From NCBI RefSeq assembly GCF_900769625.1, contig NZ_CAAGHK010000008.1, forward strand, positions 1 through 31,251: a stretch of DNA of 31,251 nucleotides. Direction: 5' to 3'. The DNA is from an uncultured Clostridium sp. Lineage in GTDB: Bacteria > Bacillota > Clostridia > Clostridiales > Clostridiaceae. Made by a program: the position numbers and the translations under genes. The notes under the pieces are model-generated. The model was given only the letters and a program-made list of their open reading frames with translations, made no database searches and was not told the origin of the DNA. Shown piece by piece: positions 8,578 through 16,961 of the stretch. Each line of letters begins with the position of its first letter. The first letter of the stretch is position 1.

Positions 8578-8681
8578 ATAATTTTCACTGTTTTCAGCTC
8601 CATTATCTTATCCATTTCTTCAGATTTTGCTGAAAGCATTATCACTGGAAAATCGTTATGTTCTCTCAATTTCATCACCAT
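8574..8681 (-). pseudogene. Response-regulator receiver remnant
   Basis: The minus strand reads LREHNDFPVIMLSAKSEEMD followed by KIMELKTVKIM and TGA. FPVIMLSAKSEEMDKI is typical of the beta-4/alpha-4 region of an OmpR/VanR-type receiver domain, where the consensus would continue into a Gly-Ala-Asp-Asp-Tyr segment. Here it stops. The phosphorylated Asp region and the DNA-binding domain are gone. Confidence 0.7.
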
Positions 8682-9048
8682 TGTGTTTACTCAAATTCTC
8701 CCTTCTTTTTTGATTTGCATCACACATTAACTGTTCCTTCCCTCAATTACTTAGTTCTCTTATTTTGCTTCATAAGTTTCCTTTATGTGACTATGGTTAT
8801 ATTATATTTACCCTTTTTAAAAACTCTACTGTGGTAAATCTAAAGAAAACTAAAAAAATATATACTATTTTAGCTTTCATCATAAATAACAAGTGAATTC
8901 ATTCAGTAATTTAAAACTATAAATAAATTAAGCTGCCTCCCATTTCTGAAAGAAGCAGCTTAATTCTTAGCAATTTTTAATTCTTTTTATTATGTATTTT
9001 TCTTTTTAAATAACCCCATCAAAAATCATCCTCAAAAATTATTTTAAT
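8682..9048. other. Gene-poor interval between two-component remnants and cysteine hydrolase
   Basis: No coding sequence is supported. The interval contains the hairpin at 8926-8965 and otherwise AT-rich DNA with stop codons in all frames. The left part may be decayed response-regulator sequence, but nothing recognisable remains. Confidence 0.5.
8926..8965. terminator. Strong hairpin, terminator of the cysteine hydrolase gene
   Basis: A perfect 11-bp inverted repeat (AATTAAGCTGC at 8926-8936 with GCAGCTTAATT at 8955-8965) encloses an 18-base loop. It lies about 80 bases past the stop of the minus-strand cysteine hydrolase. The flanks are AT-rich on both sides, but there is no long T tract directly at the stem. 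Confidence 0.6.
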
Positions 9049-9597
9049 TTATTTTTCTTTTCTAACAACTTTAACCTGTAATGACTCAATCACATCCATT
9101 GCTTTTTCATGTAAGCCTTCATCAAAACTTGCACATAAATATTCATCTACCACAAGCTGTGCATTTATGTATTGAGCTTGAAAAGTAACCACATTACTTA
9201 TTACACACATATTGCTTACAACACCTGTAAATTCTATCTCATCAATATCATGACCAATTTCCTCACTTAATCTGATCATATCCTTTGGTACTAATCCAAA
9301 TGCTTCTTTATTATAATGAAATGTATTTTCTGTATCTTTAAATTCATTTAATTTTCCATAAAGCTCATGACCTTCAGTTCCCAAATAACAATGTGGTACT
9401 GGCAGATTCTTTCCTTCTCTTGTTTCAAGGTAATTTTCATAATGAGTGTCATAAGTAAATACTACTTTATGACCTTCAGCCAGATATTCCTTAACCTTAT
9501 TATAAATTCCTTCTTCCAAAGCCTCTGCTTTCTTAAATCCTAATGCTCCATTTACAAAATCCTTTTGATAATCAATAACAACTAATAATTTTTTCAT
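9049..9597 (-). CDS. Isochorismatase-family cysteine hydrolase (nicotinamidase-like)
   Basis: This 182-residue protein has the isochorismatase-like hydrolase fold. The catalytic Asp is in VVIDYQKDFVNGALG near the N-terminus, a Thr-Tyr-Asp-Thr-His motif takes the place of the DWH metal motif of nicotinamidases, a lysine follows in HYNKEAFG, and the nucleophilic Cys lies in GVVSNMCVISNV. Members deamidate nicotinamide or related amides in the cytoplasm. PncA-type NAD salvage is likely, but the metal site is not fully canonical, so the substrate is left open. The start at 9597 (MKKLLVVIDYQ) is preferred: AAAGGAAAG lies upstream, and the longer frame from 9627 only adds a basic stretch. It stands alone, with a terminator at 8926-8965. 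Confidence 0.85.
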   Translation of the reverse strand: MKKLLVVIDYQKDFVNGALGFKKAEALEEGIYNKVKEYLAEGHKVVFTYDTHYENYLETREGKNLPVPHCYLGTEGHELYGKLNEFKDTENTFHYNKEAFGLVPKDMIRLSEEIGHDIDEIEFTGVVSNMCVISNVVTFQAQYINAQLVVDEYLCASFDEGLHEKAMDVIESLQVKVVRKEK

Positions 9598-9735
9598 ACG
9601 TCTCTTTCCTTTCATAGTACAATCCATCTTATTATTATTAATTTTATTTTTTCAATGAGTAATCATAATTTTATATTACCATATACATAAAATTTATCAA
9701 ATAATGCAAATTAAATATAAAGTGAGGTGTCTTTA

Positions 9736-10056
9736 TTGGAAGAACTGTTTGATAAATATCTTCCTATACTCATTCATATATTTGAGTTTATGGGAATTTT
9801 CATATTAACAATTAGTGTATTTACTTCCTTTTACCATTATATCATGATACGCTTTTTTAAAAAGGATATAAATTTGAAATATGAATTTGCAGATGCAATG
9901 ATTACAACATTAGATTTCAAACTGGCAGCTGAAATATTAAAGACTGTCATTATAAAAAACGAACAGGAATTAATAATAATAGGTTCTGTTTTTATCATCA
10001 GAATAATTATGACTTTCGTCTTAGAAAGAGAAATTAAAAGTGAACAGAATAAATAA
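9736..10056 (+). CDS. DUF1622 membrane protein
   Basis: This protein of about 106 residues belongs to the DUF1622 family of small predicted membrane proteins. It has three hydrophobic segments (about residues 8-30, a middle one around the Ala-rich AAEILKTVII, and 80-98) and the family pattern of an acidic/basic loop followed by FADAMITTLDFKLAAEILKT. The start is probably TTG at 9736: GAGGTG lies six bases upstream and the in-frame GTG at 9727 is itself part of that ribosome binding site. Its function is unknown. It is transcribed toward cotJ, but about 100 bases and a likely sporulation promoter lie between them. Confidence 0.8.
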   Translation: MEELFDKYLPILIHIFEFMGIFILTISVFTSFYHYIMIRFFKKDINLKYEFADAMITTLDFKLAAEILKTVIIKNEQELIIIGSVFIIRIIMTFVLEREIKSEQNK

Positions 10057-10085
10057 GTATATTCTATTTTATTTGTTAATTTTCG

Positions 10086-10114
10086 TCACATTATTTTCTA
10101 TTTCACCATAGATT
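10086..10114 (+). promoter_or_regulatory. Candidate sigma-E promoter of the cotJ operon
   Basis: TCACATT (10086-10092) and CATAGATT (10107-10114) are spaced by 14 bases. The second box matches the sigma-E -10 consensus CATACAnT at all but one fixed position; the -35 box fits only loosely. In Bacillus subtilis cotJ is transcribed by mother-cell sigma-E, so the location 40 bases before cotJA makes sense. Confidence 0.5.
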
Positions 10115-10153
10115 ATTTAGTAGATGAACAACTATTGAAAGGATGAAAATTAT

Positions 10154-10336
10154 ATGTACAGACACGAAGATAGTGGATGTAAAATGAAACAGTATGCAAG
10201 ACCATATATATTACTTCAAAAATATGAAAATCTCTTTTCATGCAAAGAAGGCTTCTGTAAAGGAACAATATTTAAAGACCTTTACATTCCTTATGATGAA
10301 AAAAAGAAAAAGAAATGCCGAGGTGATATATTATGA
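10154..10336 (+). CDS. cotJA: Spore coat-associated protein CotJA
   Basis: This 60-residue protein matches CotJA: an aromatic and Pro-containing N-terminal part (ARPYILLQKYENLF) and the signature GTIFKDLYIPY near the C-terminus. CotJA is the first product of the cotJABC operon, made in the mother cell and needed for incorporation of CotJC into the spore coat. AAAGGATG lies about eight bases before the ATG. Its stop overlaps the cotJB start (ATGA), so the two are translationally coupled. It is short compared with B. subtilis CotJA (about 80 residues), as is usual in clostridia. Confidence 0.88.
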   Translation: MYRHEDSGCKMKQYARPYILLQKYENLFSCKEGFCKGTIFKDLYIPYDEKKKKKCRGDIL

Positions 10337-10593
10337 ATAAAATCGACCTTTTAGACAGCATACGAATTTACCAATTTTGTGCTTTAGAACTTAATCTATA
10401 TCTTGATAATTTTCCTGACGATAAAAATGCTGTAGAAGACTACTGCAAAGTATCAGCAAAATTAGACAGCTTGTATGCTGATTATGAAGATCATTGTGGT
10501 CCTCTAAGGAATTTTGGACAATCATTTTATGAAAATCCAGAAAAATGGATAGAACAAAAATGGCCATGGGAAAAAGAAAGCAGGGAGGATTAA
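10333..10593 (+). CDS. cotJB: Spore coat protein CotJB
   Basis: This 86-residue protein has the CotJB pattern: an N-terminal helix (DLLDSIRIYQFCALELNLYL), LDNFPDD with a following acidic helix, a Tyr/Cys-containing middle (YADYEDHCGPL) and the strongly conserved C-terminal WIEQKWPWE. It overlaps cotJA by four bases, with GAGGTG about seven bases before its start, and lies three bases from cotJC. CotJB is a coat component co-assembled with CotJA and CotJC. Confidence 0.92.
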   Translation: MNKIDLLDSIRIYQFCALELNLYLDNFPDDKNAVEDYCKVSAKLDSLYADYEDHCGPLRNFGQSFYENPEKWIEQKWPWEKESRED

Positions 10594-10596
10594 GAT

Positions 10597-11010
10597 ATGT
10601 GGGTTTATGTTAAAACTTTACAACGACCAATAAATTTAAAGAGCAACGATCTTAGAATGGCAAAGTATCTTATAACACAATATGGAGGCCCTGATGGTGA
10701 ATTAAGTGCTTCATTAAGATATTTGAACCAAAGATACACAATGCCTACTAGAAAAACAAAAGGATTGCTAAATGATATAGGCACAGAAGAAATGGCACAT
10801 GTTGAAATGATTGCTACAATGGTATATCAATTAATGGATAATGCTTGTATAGAGGATATAAAAAAAGCAGGATTAGCAGGCCACTACGCAGATCATGGTA
10901 AAGCAACATTCTATACTGATGCAACTGGTAATGCGCCACACTACAAAATGCGTATTTCTGGCAAAAAGGATAACCTTAGCAGTGTTTTAAACTTTTTAGT
11001 AAAAAACTAA
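10597..11010 (+). pseudogene. cotJC: cotJC 5' part, interrupted by the recombinase element
   Basis: Codons 1-114 (10597-10938) are a perfect CotJC N-terminal half. CotJC is a Mn-catalase-like coat protein. This half carries the metal ligands E35 (in GPDGE) and E65/H68 (in GTEEMAHVEM). After codon 114 (CCA, Pro, 10936-10938) the frame runs into element DNA and encodes a foreign tail (HYKMRISGKKDNLS and on) to a stop at 11010. The missing C-terminal half, with E137 and H170, lies at 18810-19034. Joining the two at CCA gives 188 residues, close to the roughly 189 of B. subtilis CotJC. Unrearranged, the product lacks half its metal ligands and should be inactive. GGGAGG lies before the start, so the gene is still translated as part of the cotJ operon. 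Confidence 0.95.
10926..10949 (+). other. Left attachment junction (attL) in cotJC
   Basis: CotJC similarity stops at GCG-CCA (10933-10938). The element begins with CACTACAAAATG. The core shared with the right junction is CCA (10936-10938 and 18807-18809). The element-side bases CACTACAA form one half of an inverted repeat with the right-end TTGTAAAC when the ends are joined. Confidence 0.8.
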
Positions 11011-11318
11011 TAACGACCTCACTATTTACTGCTGGTATGGATGTCTGATCTCCACTATCCATATCTAAAAGTTTTCGTATCTCCTTTTGGTTATATGAAC
11101 TGTTTTTACTGCTGCATTTATCTGTTATTATCTTATACCCAGCCTGATTTATTTTCTGTGCAATCCTCCTGCATTTCCTCACTATATCTTTTATTAAGCT
11201 CAACAAGTATATCATCACCATACTGCTCTCTAAGTGCACTCCATAACTGTCTATAATAATTCTCGAAAGCCTCATCACATATATATCCGCTTATTGTAAC
11301 ATTTATATCTTTCTTCAT
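10976..11318 (-). pseudogene. Frameshifted small gene at the left end of the element
   Basis: A well-placed GGAG lies eight bases before ATG at 11318. The first frame encodes 61 residues (MKKDINVTISGYICDEAF and on) and stops at 11133. From about 11175 a second frame continues without a break in protein-like composition, through RIAQKINQAGYKIITDK to a stop at 10976. A single extra base near CAGGAGG (about 11170) would explain this. The joined product would be about 114 residues. Family unknown. Small proteins next to serine recombinases can be recombination directionality factors, but nothing in the sequence proves this. Alternatively the 61-residue protein is complete. Confidence 0.45.
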
Positions 11319-11384
11319 AGATAAATCTCCAAAAAAATTACTCTTATATAATATTCATTTACTGCAATTCTGTTACTTTTCTAA

Positions 11385-11508
11385 TCAGCTTGTATTTATT
11401 TTTTCATAAAAATAATGAGGACGAAACTCTATGGATTTAACATAAAAGCTTCTTCCCCAATTCCACAAATCATAATTATTAATTTTGAAAACTTCTAGCT
11501 GGTTTTTA
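11385..11508 (-). pseudogene. Out-of-frame C-terminal tail of the glycosyltransferase
   Basis: Directly downstream of the glycosyltransferase stop, the minus strand encodes 41 residues in another frame, including NNYDLWNWGRSFYVKSIEFR and PHYFYEKINTS, ending at TGA (11385-11387). Deleting one copy of the 10-bp tandem repeat at 11509-11528 fuses this tail in frame to the glycosyltransferase after its VN dipeptide. The composition is protein-like (several Trp and Tyr, no stops). Confidence 0.6.
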
Positions 11509-11528
11509 CTATTAACTTCTATTAACTT
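11509..11528. repeat. Exact 10-bp tandem duplication ending the glycosyltransferase frame
   Basis: CTATTAACTT occurs twice in direct succession (11509-11518, 11519-11528). The second copy in the reading direction creates the TAA stop of the minus-strand glycosyltransferase (11512-11514). With one copy the frame would extend 41 residues further. Ten bases is not a multiple of three, so gain or loss of a copy switches the C-terminus. Confidence 0.9.
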
Positions 11529-13386
11529 TATAATAAGGACTCATATTATCTGTAAAAATACTCATAATAATTTTCATCTGGCTTGGATACAATTTTTTAA
11601 ATTTCAATGCAGCAAAATTATTATCTGTTCTTATTACTTCACATTCAAATTTAGTTTCTTTTAAAGTAAGTACAATATTATCATTAGGTTTCAGAATATT
11701 TTCATTAGTATTATGCAGTTTTACTCCAACTCCAAATTCAGAAATGTCAATTAGACTTCCACATATTGAACAGAAATTATTATTTAATTCTGTAGCTATA
11801 TTTTCAGTTATCAGAATTCTTTCACTTGTTCTAAATATTGGTTTTTGATATGCTACATACAGAGAAATTCCAACACCTATGAAGTTATATAGACTCCATG
11901 CCATATTTATTATGTATGCTCCAGCAATCATATTATTATTTAATAATGATCTTGTAGATATCACCCAGGATATTATAGTTACAATCATCAGTAATATATG
12001 AGGCATAACTATCTTATATTGAAAATATTTCTTATTTTGTACAACTTCTTTTGATGTAATATTAAAATTAATTTTTAATCCAATAAACTCTTTTAATATA
12101 GATACACTCAGATGTGGTGCCATAGCAATATTATAGTAATGACTCCATCTTATACTTCTTGTTTTGGGAGATAACACTTCAAAAATCAATATATTACCTA
12201 ATACAAACGGAATGTAAAAACTTAATAAACTTTCAATAGATGCATCAATTATTAATCTTCCAGTAATAAGAAAAATTATAGGACATATCATATATATAAT
12301 TTTCTGCAGATTTGAAAACCAATATACAGCACCATCAAAATAAGCTATTTTCTGTGAAAAACTCAATCCCTTCATAAATATAGGATTAAAATGCTTTAAA
12401 ACCTGTAGGTTGCCTCTGCACCATCTATCCCTCTGTTTAACCAGTTCTTCAAAAGTAACAGCACTAAGTCCTAACACTAATTCTTCATTTATAAAAAGTG
12501 AATCATATCCTTTAGACTGCAGCATCATTCCAACAGCCATATCTTCTGTTATAGAATATGTTGGATATCCCCCTATTTCATTTATATATTTTCTTCTGAA
12601 GACAGCATTTGTACCAACATGTAAGACTGCATTATTAGCTGCTCTTGCTTCTTGAATGTCTCTCATAAAAAAATCTTGTTCATTTGGTATATTCTTAGAT
12701 AAATTATATTGATACATATCTTTGTTATAATAAACCTGCGGGGTCTGGATAAAAGCTAAATTTTCATTATAAAAGTATCCAACTGTCTTGGCTAAAAAGC
12801 TTTTTTTAGGAATCATGTCAGCATCTAATACCACAAACAAATCGCCTTTTAAAAATTTAAGTGCATTATTTATATTACCAGCTTTTGCACCTGCATTATC
12901 ATTTCTTGTAATATAACTTATACCATATTTATCGCTTAATTCTTTTAATTTTTCTCTCCTGCCATCATCACATATGTGTATTTTTAATCTGTTTTGTGGA
13001 TAATGCAAATTTGTACACGCAGCTATAGTCTTTTCCAATAAATATAACGGTTCATTATATGTACATATTAAAACATCTACAAATGGAATTTCTTCATTCT
13101 TATAAACATCTAATGTCTTAACTTCTAATCTATATTTCTTGTAAAATAAATATTGGAAATTATAAAATGCTATTAACCCTAGCAACTCAGCGCTATAAAG
13201 CATTACCCCCATTACAAAACTAAAAATACCACTATGAATTGGGATGACTGCTGCTCTCCACAATATATAAACTGATGAAACAACAGTATTTAAAAATATT
13301 ATGCACTTTCTATAATTTAAATTGCTTTTAGCTATAAAATAACTTATACCTAACAAAAAACACATTATAACTGTATAGTCTTCCAT
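11512..13386 (-). CDS. Cellulose-synthase-like glycosyltransferase with PilZ domain
   Basis: This 624-residue membrane glycosyltransferase of family GT2 resembles BcsA. Three membrane segments lie in residues 4-82. The catalytic domain (about 100-330) has LICTYNEP, CDD (139-141), the DAD metal motif (188-190), TED (280-282) and QRDRW (318-322), so all GT2 processive-synthase motifs are present. Further spans follow at about 365-405 and 460-512. A C-terminal PilZ domain binds cyclic-di-GMP: RTSER at 519-523 is the RxxxR motif and DISEFG at 547-552 is DxSxxG. It should make a beta-linked polysaccharide and secrete it through the membrane when cyclic-di-GMP is high. No bcsB, bcsZ or bcsC is nearby, so the product is unknown. 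AAAGGAG precedes the start. A 10-bp duplication has removed about 41 C-terminal residues beyond PilZ, so activity may be altered. Confidence 0.9.
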   Translation of the reverse strand: MEDYTVIMCFLLGISYFIAKSNLNYRKCIIFLNTVVSSVYILWRAAVIPIHSGIFSFVMGVMLYSAELLGLIAFYNFQYLFYKKYRLEVKTLDVYKNEEIPFVDVLICTYNEPLYLLEKTIAACTNLHYPQNRLKIHICDDGRREKLKELSDKYGISYITRNDNAGAKAGNINNALKFLKGDLFVVLDADMIPKKSFLAKTVGYFYNENLAFIQTPQVYYNKDMYQYNLSKNIPNEQDFFMRDIQEARAANNAVLHVGTNAVFRRKYINEIGGYPTYSITEDMAVGMMLQSKGYDSLFINEELVLGLSAVTFEELVKQRDRWCRGNLQVLKHFNPIFMKGLSFSQKIAYFDGAVYWFSNLQKIIYMICPIIFLITGRLIIDASIESLLSFYIPFVLGNILIFEVLSPKTRSIRWSHYYNIAMAPHLSVSILKEFIGLKINFNITSKEVVQNKKYFQYKIVMPHILLMIVTIISWVISTRSLLNNNMIAGAYIINMAWSLYNFIGVGISLYVAYQKPIFRTSERILITENIATELNNNFCSICGSLIDISEFGVGVKLHNTNENILKPNDNIVLTLKETKFECEVIRTDNNFAALKFKKLYPSQMKIIMSIFTDNMSPYYKVNRS

Positions 13387-13536
13387 AATACTCCTTTTTA
13401 TGATTACAAAATTATTTTTATTTTATTTAAAACTTTACAAAAAACCTAAAACATTATACATTATACTTAAATAGCATATTACATAATTAGATATTTTTCA
13501 ACATATAATTATCAATACAATAAGGAGGAGTTAATT

Positions 13537-14772
13537 ATGATAAATGAATCTCTTGATAAATATTTAAAACTTCTACTGGATTTATCTAATATAAAATTTA
13601 ATGATATACCCAGCTTAATAAAAACTATTGAAAAAATAATTTCCAAAATAAAAATCAATATATATATATTAAAACAAAATAATGAGTTAAATTTAGTAAA
13701 CAAATACACTTGCGATAATCAGTTCTGTTATTCAATTAGTGAAGATAAATTATCCTGTTTATTACAGCAGGTAGAAATCACTGAACACCATAAAATTAGA
13801 AATGAGTATTTTGAATTTATAGACCCATTAAACTTTTCCTCTATGAAAAACATTATTTTTTATCCATTACGATATAATTCTGAAACTTATGGCTTTATAT
13901 TTGTTTATAATATAGATAACGCAGATAAATACAAAATTCAAATAGATATTTTATTAAATCTTATCAATATAAATTTAAATAATAGTAAAATACTTAAAAT
14001 TCAGAATATAGATTATGTAATATATTATAGGGAATTACTCAATGCACTTAAATTAAAGCAGTTTAAGTTTCTATATCAGCCTAAGTTTTCTTTAAAAGAT
14101 GGAAAAATTTCTGGAGCTGAATTATTAATAAGATGGCATAAAGATGATATTATAATTCCTCCTGACAATTTTATTGAAAAATTAGAACGTTATAACTTAA
14201 TCCATATTATCGATTATTATGTAATGGAACAATTATTAAAAAAACTGAAATGCTTGACTAAAAAAAATATTGTTATTCCTATATCTATGAACCTATCTAA
14301 GAGTACCTTGATGAGAAATGATTTTATTAAAAATATTGATTTACTTTTAGAAAAGTATGATGTGGATACAAAATATATCGAATTTGAAATAACAGAAAGA
14401 GAATATGTTGATTATAGTTTAACTGAAATTAATGAAATAATAAGCAAGGTCAGACTTAGAGGAATAAAAGTGTCTTTAGATGATTTTGGCTCAGGCAATG
14501 CTAATTTAGCCTTTACTCTAAACATGAATATAGATACAGTAAAAATTGATAAATCTATAACTGAAAAAATGGGAAAAAATAAAAACATAGATATTCTTTC
14601 AGAATTTATATTAGAATTATTTAACCATAACAATATAGATATAATTGCAGAAGGTATTGAAACAAAAGAACAATTAAACCTGCTAATTGAGACTGGATAT
14701 AAATTTGGACAAGGATACTATCTTTCAAGGCCAATAAATTATGAACAATTAGAAAAAAAATATCTAATATAA
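13537..14772 (+). CDS. EAL-domain cyclic-di-GMP phosphodiesterase
   Basis: This 411-residue protein has an N-terminal GAF-like sensory region (about 1-150) and a C-terminal EAL domain (about 160-411). The EAL motif reads ELL (195-197), a tolerated variant. Other catalytic positions are kept: N252 in SMNLS, E284 in EFEITE, the DDFG aspartates 315-316, K336 in KIDKS and E372 in AEGIE. It should therefore hydrolyse cyclic-di-GMP to pGpG. No membrane segment is seen, so it is cytosolic. AAGGAGG lies seven bases before the start. It is divergent from the PilZ glycosyltransferase across a 150-base gap and probably co-transcribed with the downstream GGDEF gene (37-base gap). Confidence 0.93.
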   Translation: MINESLDKYLKLLLDLSNIKFNDIPSLIKTIEKIISKIKINIYILKQNNELNLVNKYTCDNQFCYSISEDKLSCLLQQVEITEHHKIRNEYFEFIDPLNFSSMKNIIFYPLRYNSETYGFIFVYNIDNADKYKIQIDILLNLININLNNSKILKIQNIDYVIYYRELLNALKLKQFKFLYQPKFSLKDGKISGAELLIRWHKDDIIIPPDNFIEKLERYNLIHIIDYYVMEQLLKKLKCLTKKNIVIPISMNLSKSTLMRNDFIKNIDLLLEKYDVDTKYIEFEITEREYVDYSLTEINEIISKVRLRGIKVSLDDFGSGNANLAFTLNMNIDTVKIDKSITEKMGKNKNIDILSEFILELFNHNNIDIIAEGIETKEQLNLLIETGYKFGQGYYLSRPINYEQLEKKYLI

Positions 14773-14809
14773 TAATACAAAAGAATAAAATTATAGGAAA
14801 GAAAATAAT

Positions 14810-16960
14810 ATGAAAAAAATAATTTTTACAATTATACTTTTAATACTGACATTTATAACGAATTTTTCTCCTTTACAAAAAGCTTATGCTAAAAGCAATG
14901 TTATAAATGTAGGGTTTTCAGATGTAAAAGGATTTTCACAATTTATAGATGGTAAATACACTGGATATTTATATGAATATTTAATGGAAATTTCAAAATT
15001 TACTGGCTGGAAATATAATTTTATAGAATGTACGCCAGATGAAATAACTACTAAACTGCTGAATGGAGAAATCGATCTTGCTGGTGCAATGTTAAAAAAT
15101 GATATTACAGAAACATTGTTTGATTTTCCAGAATACGATATAGGAGCATCTTACTATACACTTTCTGTACTAAAGAATAATACTACAATAGTTGAAACTG
15201 ACTATGAAACTCTAAATAACATTACTGTTGGTGTTATAGAAGGCTCTTCTGCTATAAATAAATTTTATGAATTTTGTGATAATAATAATATTAAGAATGT
15301 AAATATAATTGAATATGATAAAAACTCAGATAATATACTGCATACAGCATTAAAAAATAAGGAAATTGATGCTATTCTGGCAAAGGATTTATTGGCGTCT
15401 AAAGATGAAAGAGTTGTAACAAAATTTTCATCAAGACCATATTATCTTGCTACTACAAAAGGAAATGATTCAATAATAAAAGAACTTAATTATTCTATTT
15501 CACAAATAAGACAAATAAGTCCAAGTTACAGCATAACTTTATACAATAAATATTTTCACCTTGAGGAAAGTTACCATTTAGCTTTAACTCAAGATGAAAT
15601 AGAATTCTTAAGCGGTATAAAAAAAATCAAAGCTGTTTATGTTGATAATTTTGTTCCTATACAAAACTGGAGTTCTAAAAATAAAAAACCAGAAGGAATA
15701 TCTATTGATGTATCTAATATTATTTCTGAAAAATTAAATATAGATATAGATCTTGAAGCAGTCAGTAGCTTCGAAGAAGCACTCAATCTTATTAAAGAAA
15801 ATAAAACAGATATTTTAATTGGAATTCCAAATAACTATAGTTTTATGAATGAATATAACTTATATATGACAAAATCATATATTTCAGCACCTATTTTTAA
15901 AATAGAAAATAAATTAACTGTAAATACTGCTGAATCTGATAAAATACTGGCTCTGCCAAAAAATTATTTATATGATTTAGATATATCTATAGATAGTATT
16001 GATGATAATAACATTACTTACTACAATAACGTTGAAGAATGTATAGATGCCGTAAACAAAGGTACTGCTGACTATACCTATGGTGATTTATACAGCATAG
16101 AATCTAATACGAGACAAAAGTATTATAAAAATATATCTGTTATATATAAAAATAACTTAACTAATGATATATGTATTGCATTATCGAATAATACTGATGT
16201 ACTGCTTCTAAGAATTATAAATAAAATTATAAGCAGCATTTCTGCTGAAGATCTGAATACTATAATTTATCAAAATACACTATACTCTAAAACTAAAATA
16301 ACTTTACAATCATTTATTTATTCAAATTATCTTCAAGTAATGATATTTGTAGTATTAATACTAGTTACAACCTCATTGACAACATATATAATAATGAAGA
16401 TTAGATTACAAAATAAAAATAAACAAAACAGCATCTTAAAAGAAAAAAGTGAAAAGGATGCATTAACAGGTATATTTAATCGTGGGACATGCAAAGATCT
16501 CATATCTAATTATCTTAAAAATAAAGATAAAGACTTATACTGTGCCTTTTTCATTATAGATATAGATAATTTTAAAGGAGTAAATGATAATTTAGGACAT
16601 AGAACTGGTGATGATGTATTAAAAGATCTAGCTGAAAATTTAAAACATCTTTTTAGAAAAGATGACATTGTTGGACGCTGGGGAGGAGATGAATTTATAG
16701 TATTTATTAAGGATCTATCTTTAAACAATCTACATATTGTATATAGAATTGCCACTGATTTATGTAATTCTATGGATAAAAATATCATTTATAATAATAT
16801 GAGCCAGCATATATCACTCAGTATAGGAATTGCATTTACTAAAGATAAGATAAACTTTAATGAACTATATCAAAAAGCTGATGAAGTATTATATACCGTG
16901 AAGGAAAATGGTAAAAACGGATTTTCAAGTAATATGATGAATAATCATATTTTTGACTAA
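14810..16960 (+). CDS. Transmembrane diguanylate cyclase with two solute-binding domains
   Basis: This 716-residue protein has a signal peptide (1-27, cleaved or anchoring, ending KAYAKS). Two tandem periplasmic-binding-protein type-3 (SBP_bac_3) domains occupy about 30-250 and 270-490, one membrane span lies at about 506-530, and a GGDEF domain at about 545-710. GGDEF is intact at 625-629, with DIDNFKGVND as the metal/nucleotide motif. The product-inhibition I-site RKDD (616-619) lies exactly five residues upstream. It should sense amino-acid-like or other small ligands outside the cell and make cyclic-di-GMP inside. It follows the EAL gene by 37 bases with AGGAAAG before the ATG. Opposing synthase and phosphodiesterase in one operon beside a PilZ effector point to a local signalling circuit. 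Confidence 0.94.
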   Translation: MKKIIFTIILLILTFITNFSPLQKAYAKSNVINVGFSDVKGFSQFIDGKYTGYLYEYLMEISKFTGWKYNFIECTPDEITTKLLNGEIDLAGAMLKNDITETLFDFPEYDIGASYYTLSVLKNNTTIVETDYETLNNITVGVIEGSSAINKFYEFCDNNNIKNVNIIEYDKNSDNILHTALKNKEIDAILAKDLLASKDERVVTKFSSRPYYLATTKGNDSIIKELNYSISQIRQISPSYSITLYNKYFHLEESYHLALTQDEIEFLSGIKKIKAVYVDNFVPIQNWSSKNKKPEGISIDVSNIISEKLNIDIDLEAVSSFEEALNLIKENKTDILIGIPNNYSFMNEYNLYMTKSYISAPIFKIENKLTVNTAESDKILALPKNYLYDLDISIDSIDDNNITYYNNVEECIDAVNKGTADYTYGDLYSIESNTRQKYYKNISVIYKNNLTNDICIALSNNTDVLLLRIINKIISSISAEDLNTIIYQNTLYSKTKITLQSFIYSNYLQVMIFVVLILVTTSLTTYIIMKIRLQNKNKQNSILKEKSEKDALTGIFNRGTCKDLISNYLKNKDKDLYCAFFIIDIDNFKGVNDNLGHRTGDDVLKDLAENLKHLFRKDDIVGRWGGDEFIVFIKDLSLNNLHIVYRIATDLCNSMDKNIIYNNMSQHISLSIGIAFTKDKINFNELYQKADEVLYTVKENGKNGFSSNMMNNHIFD

Positions 16961-16961
16961 T

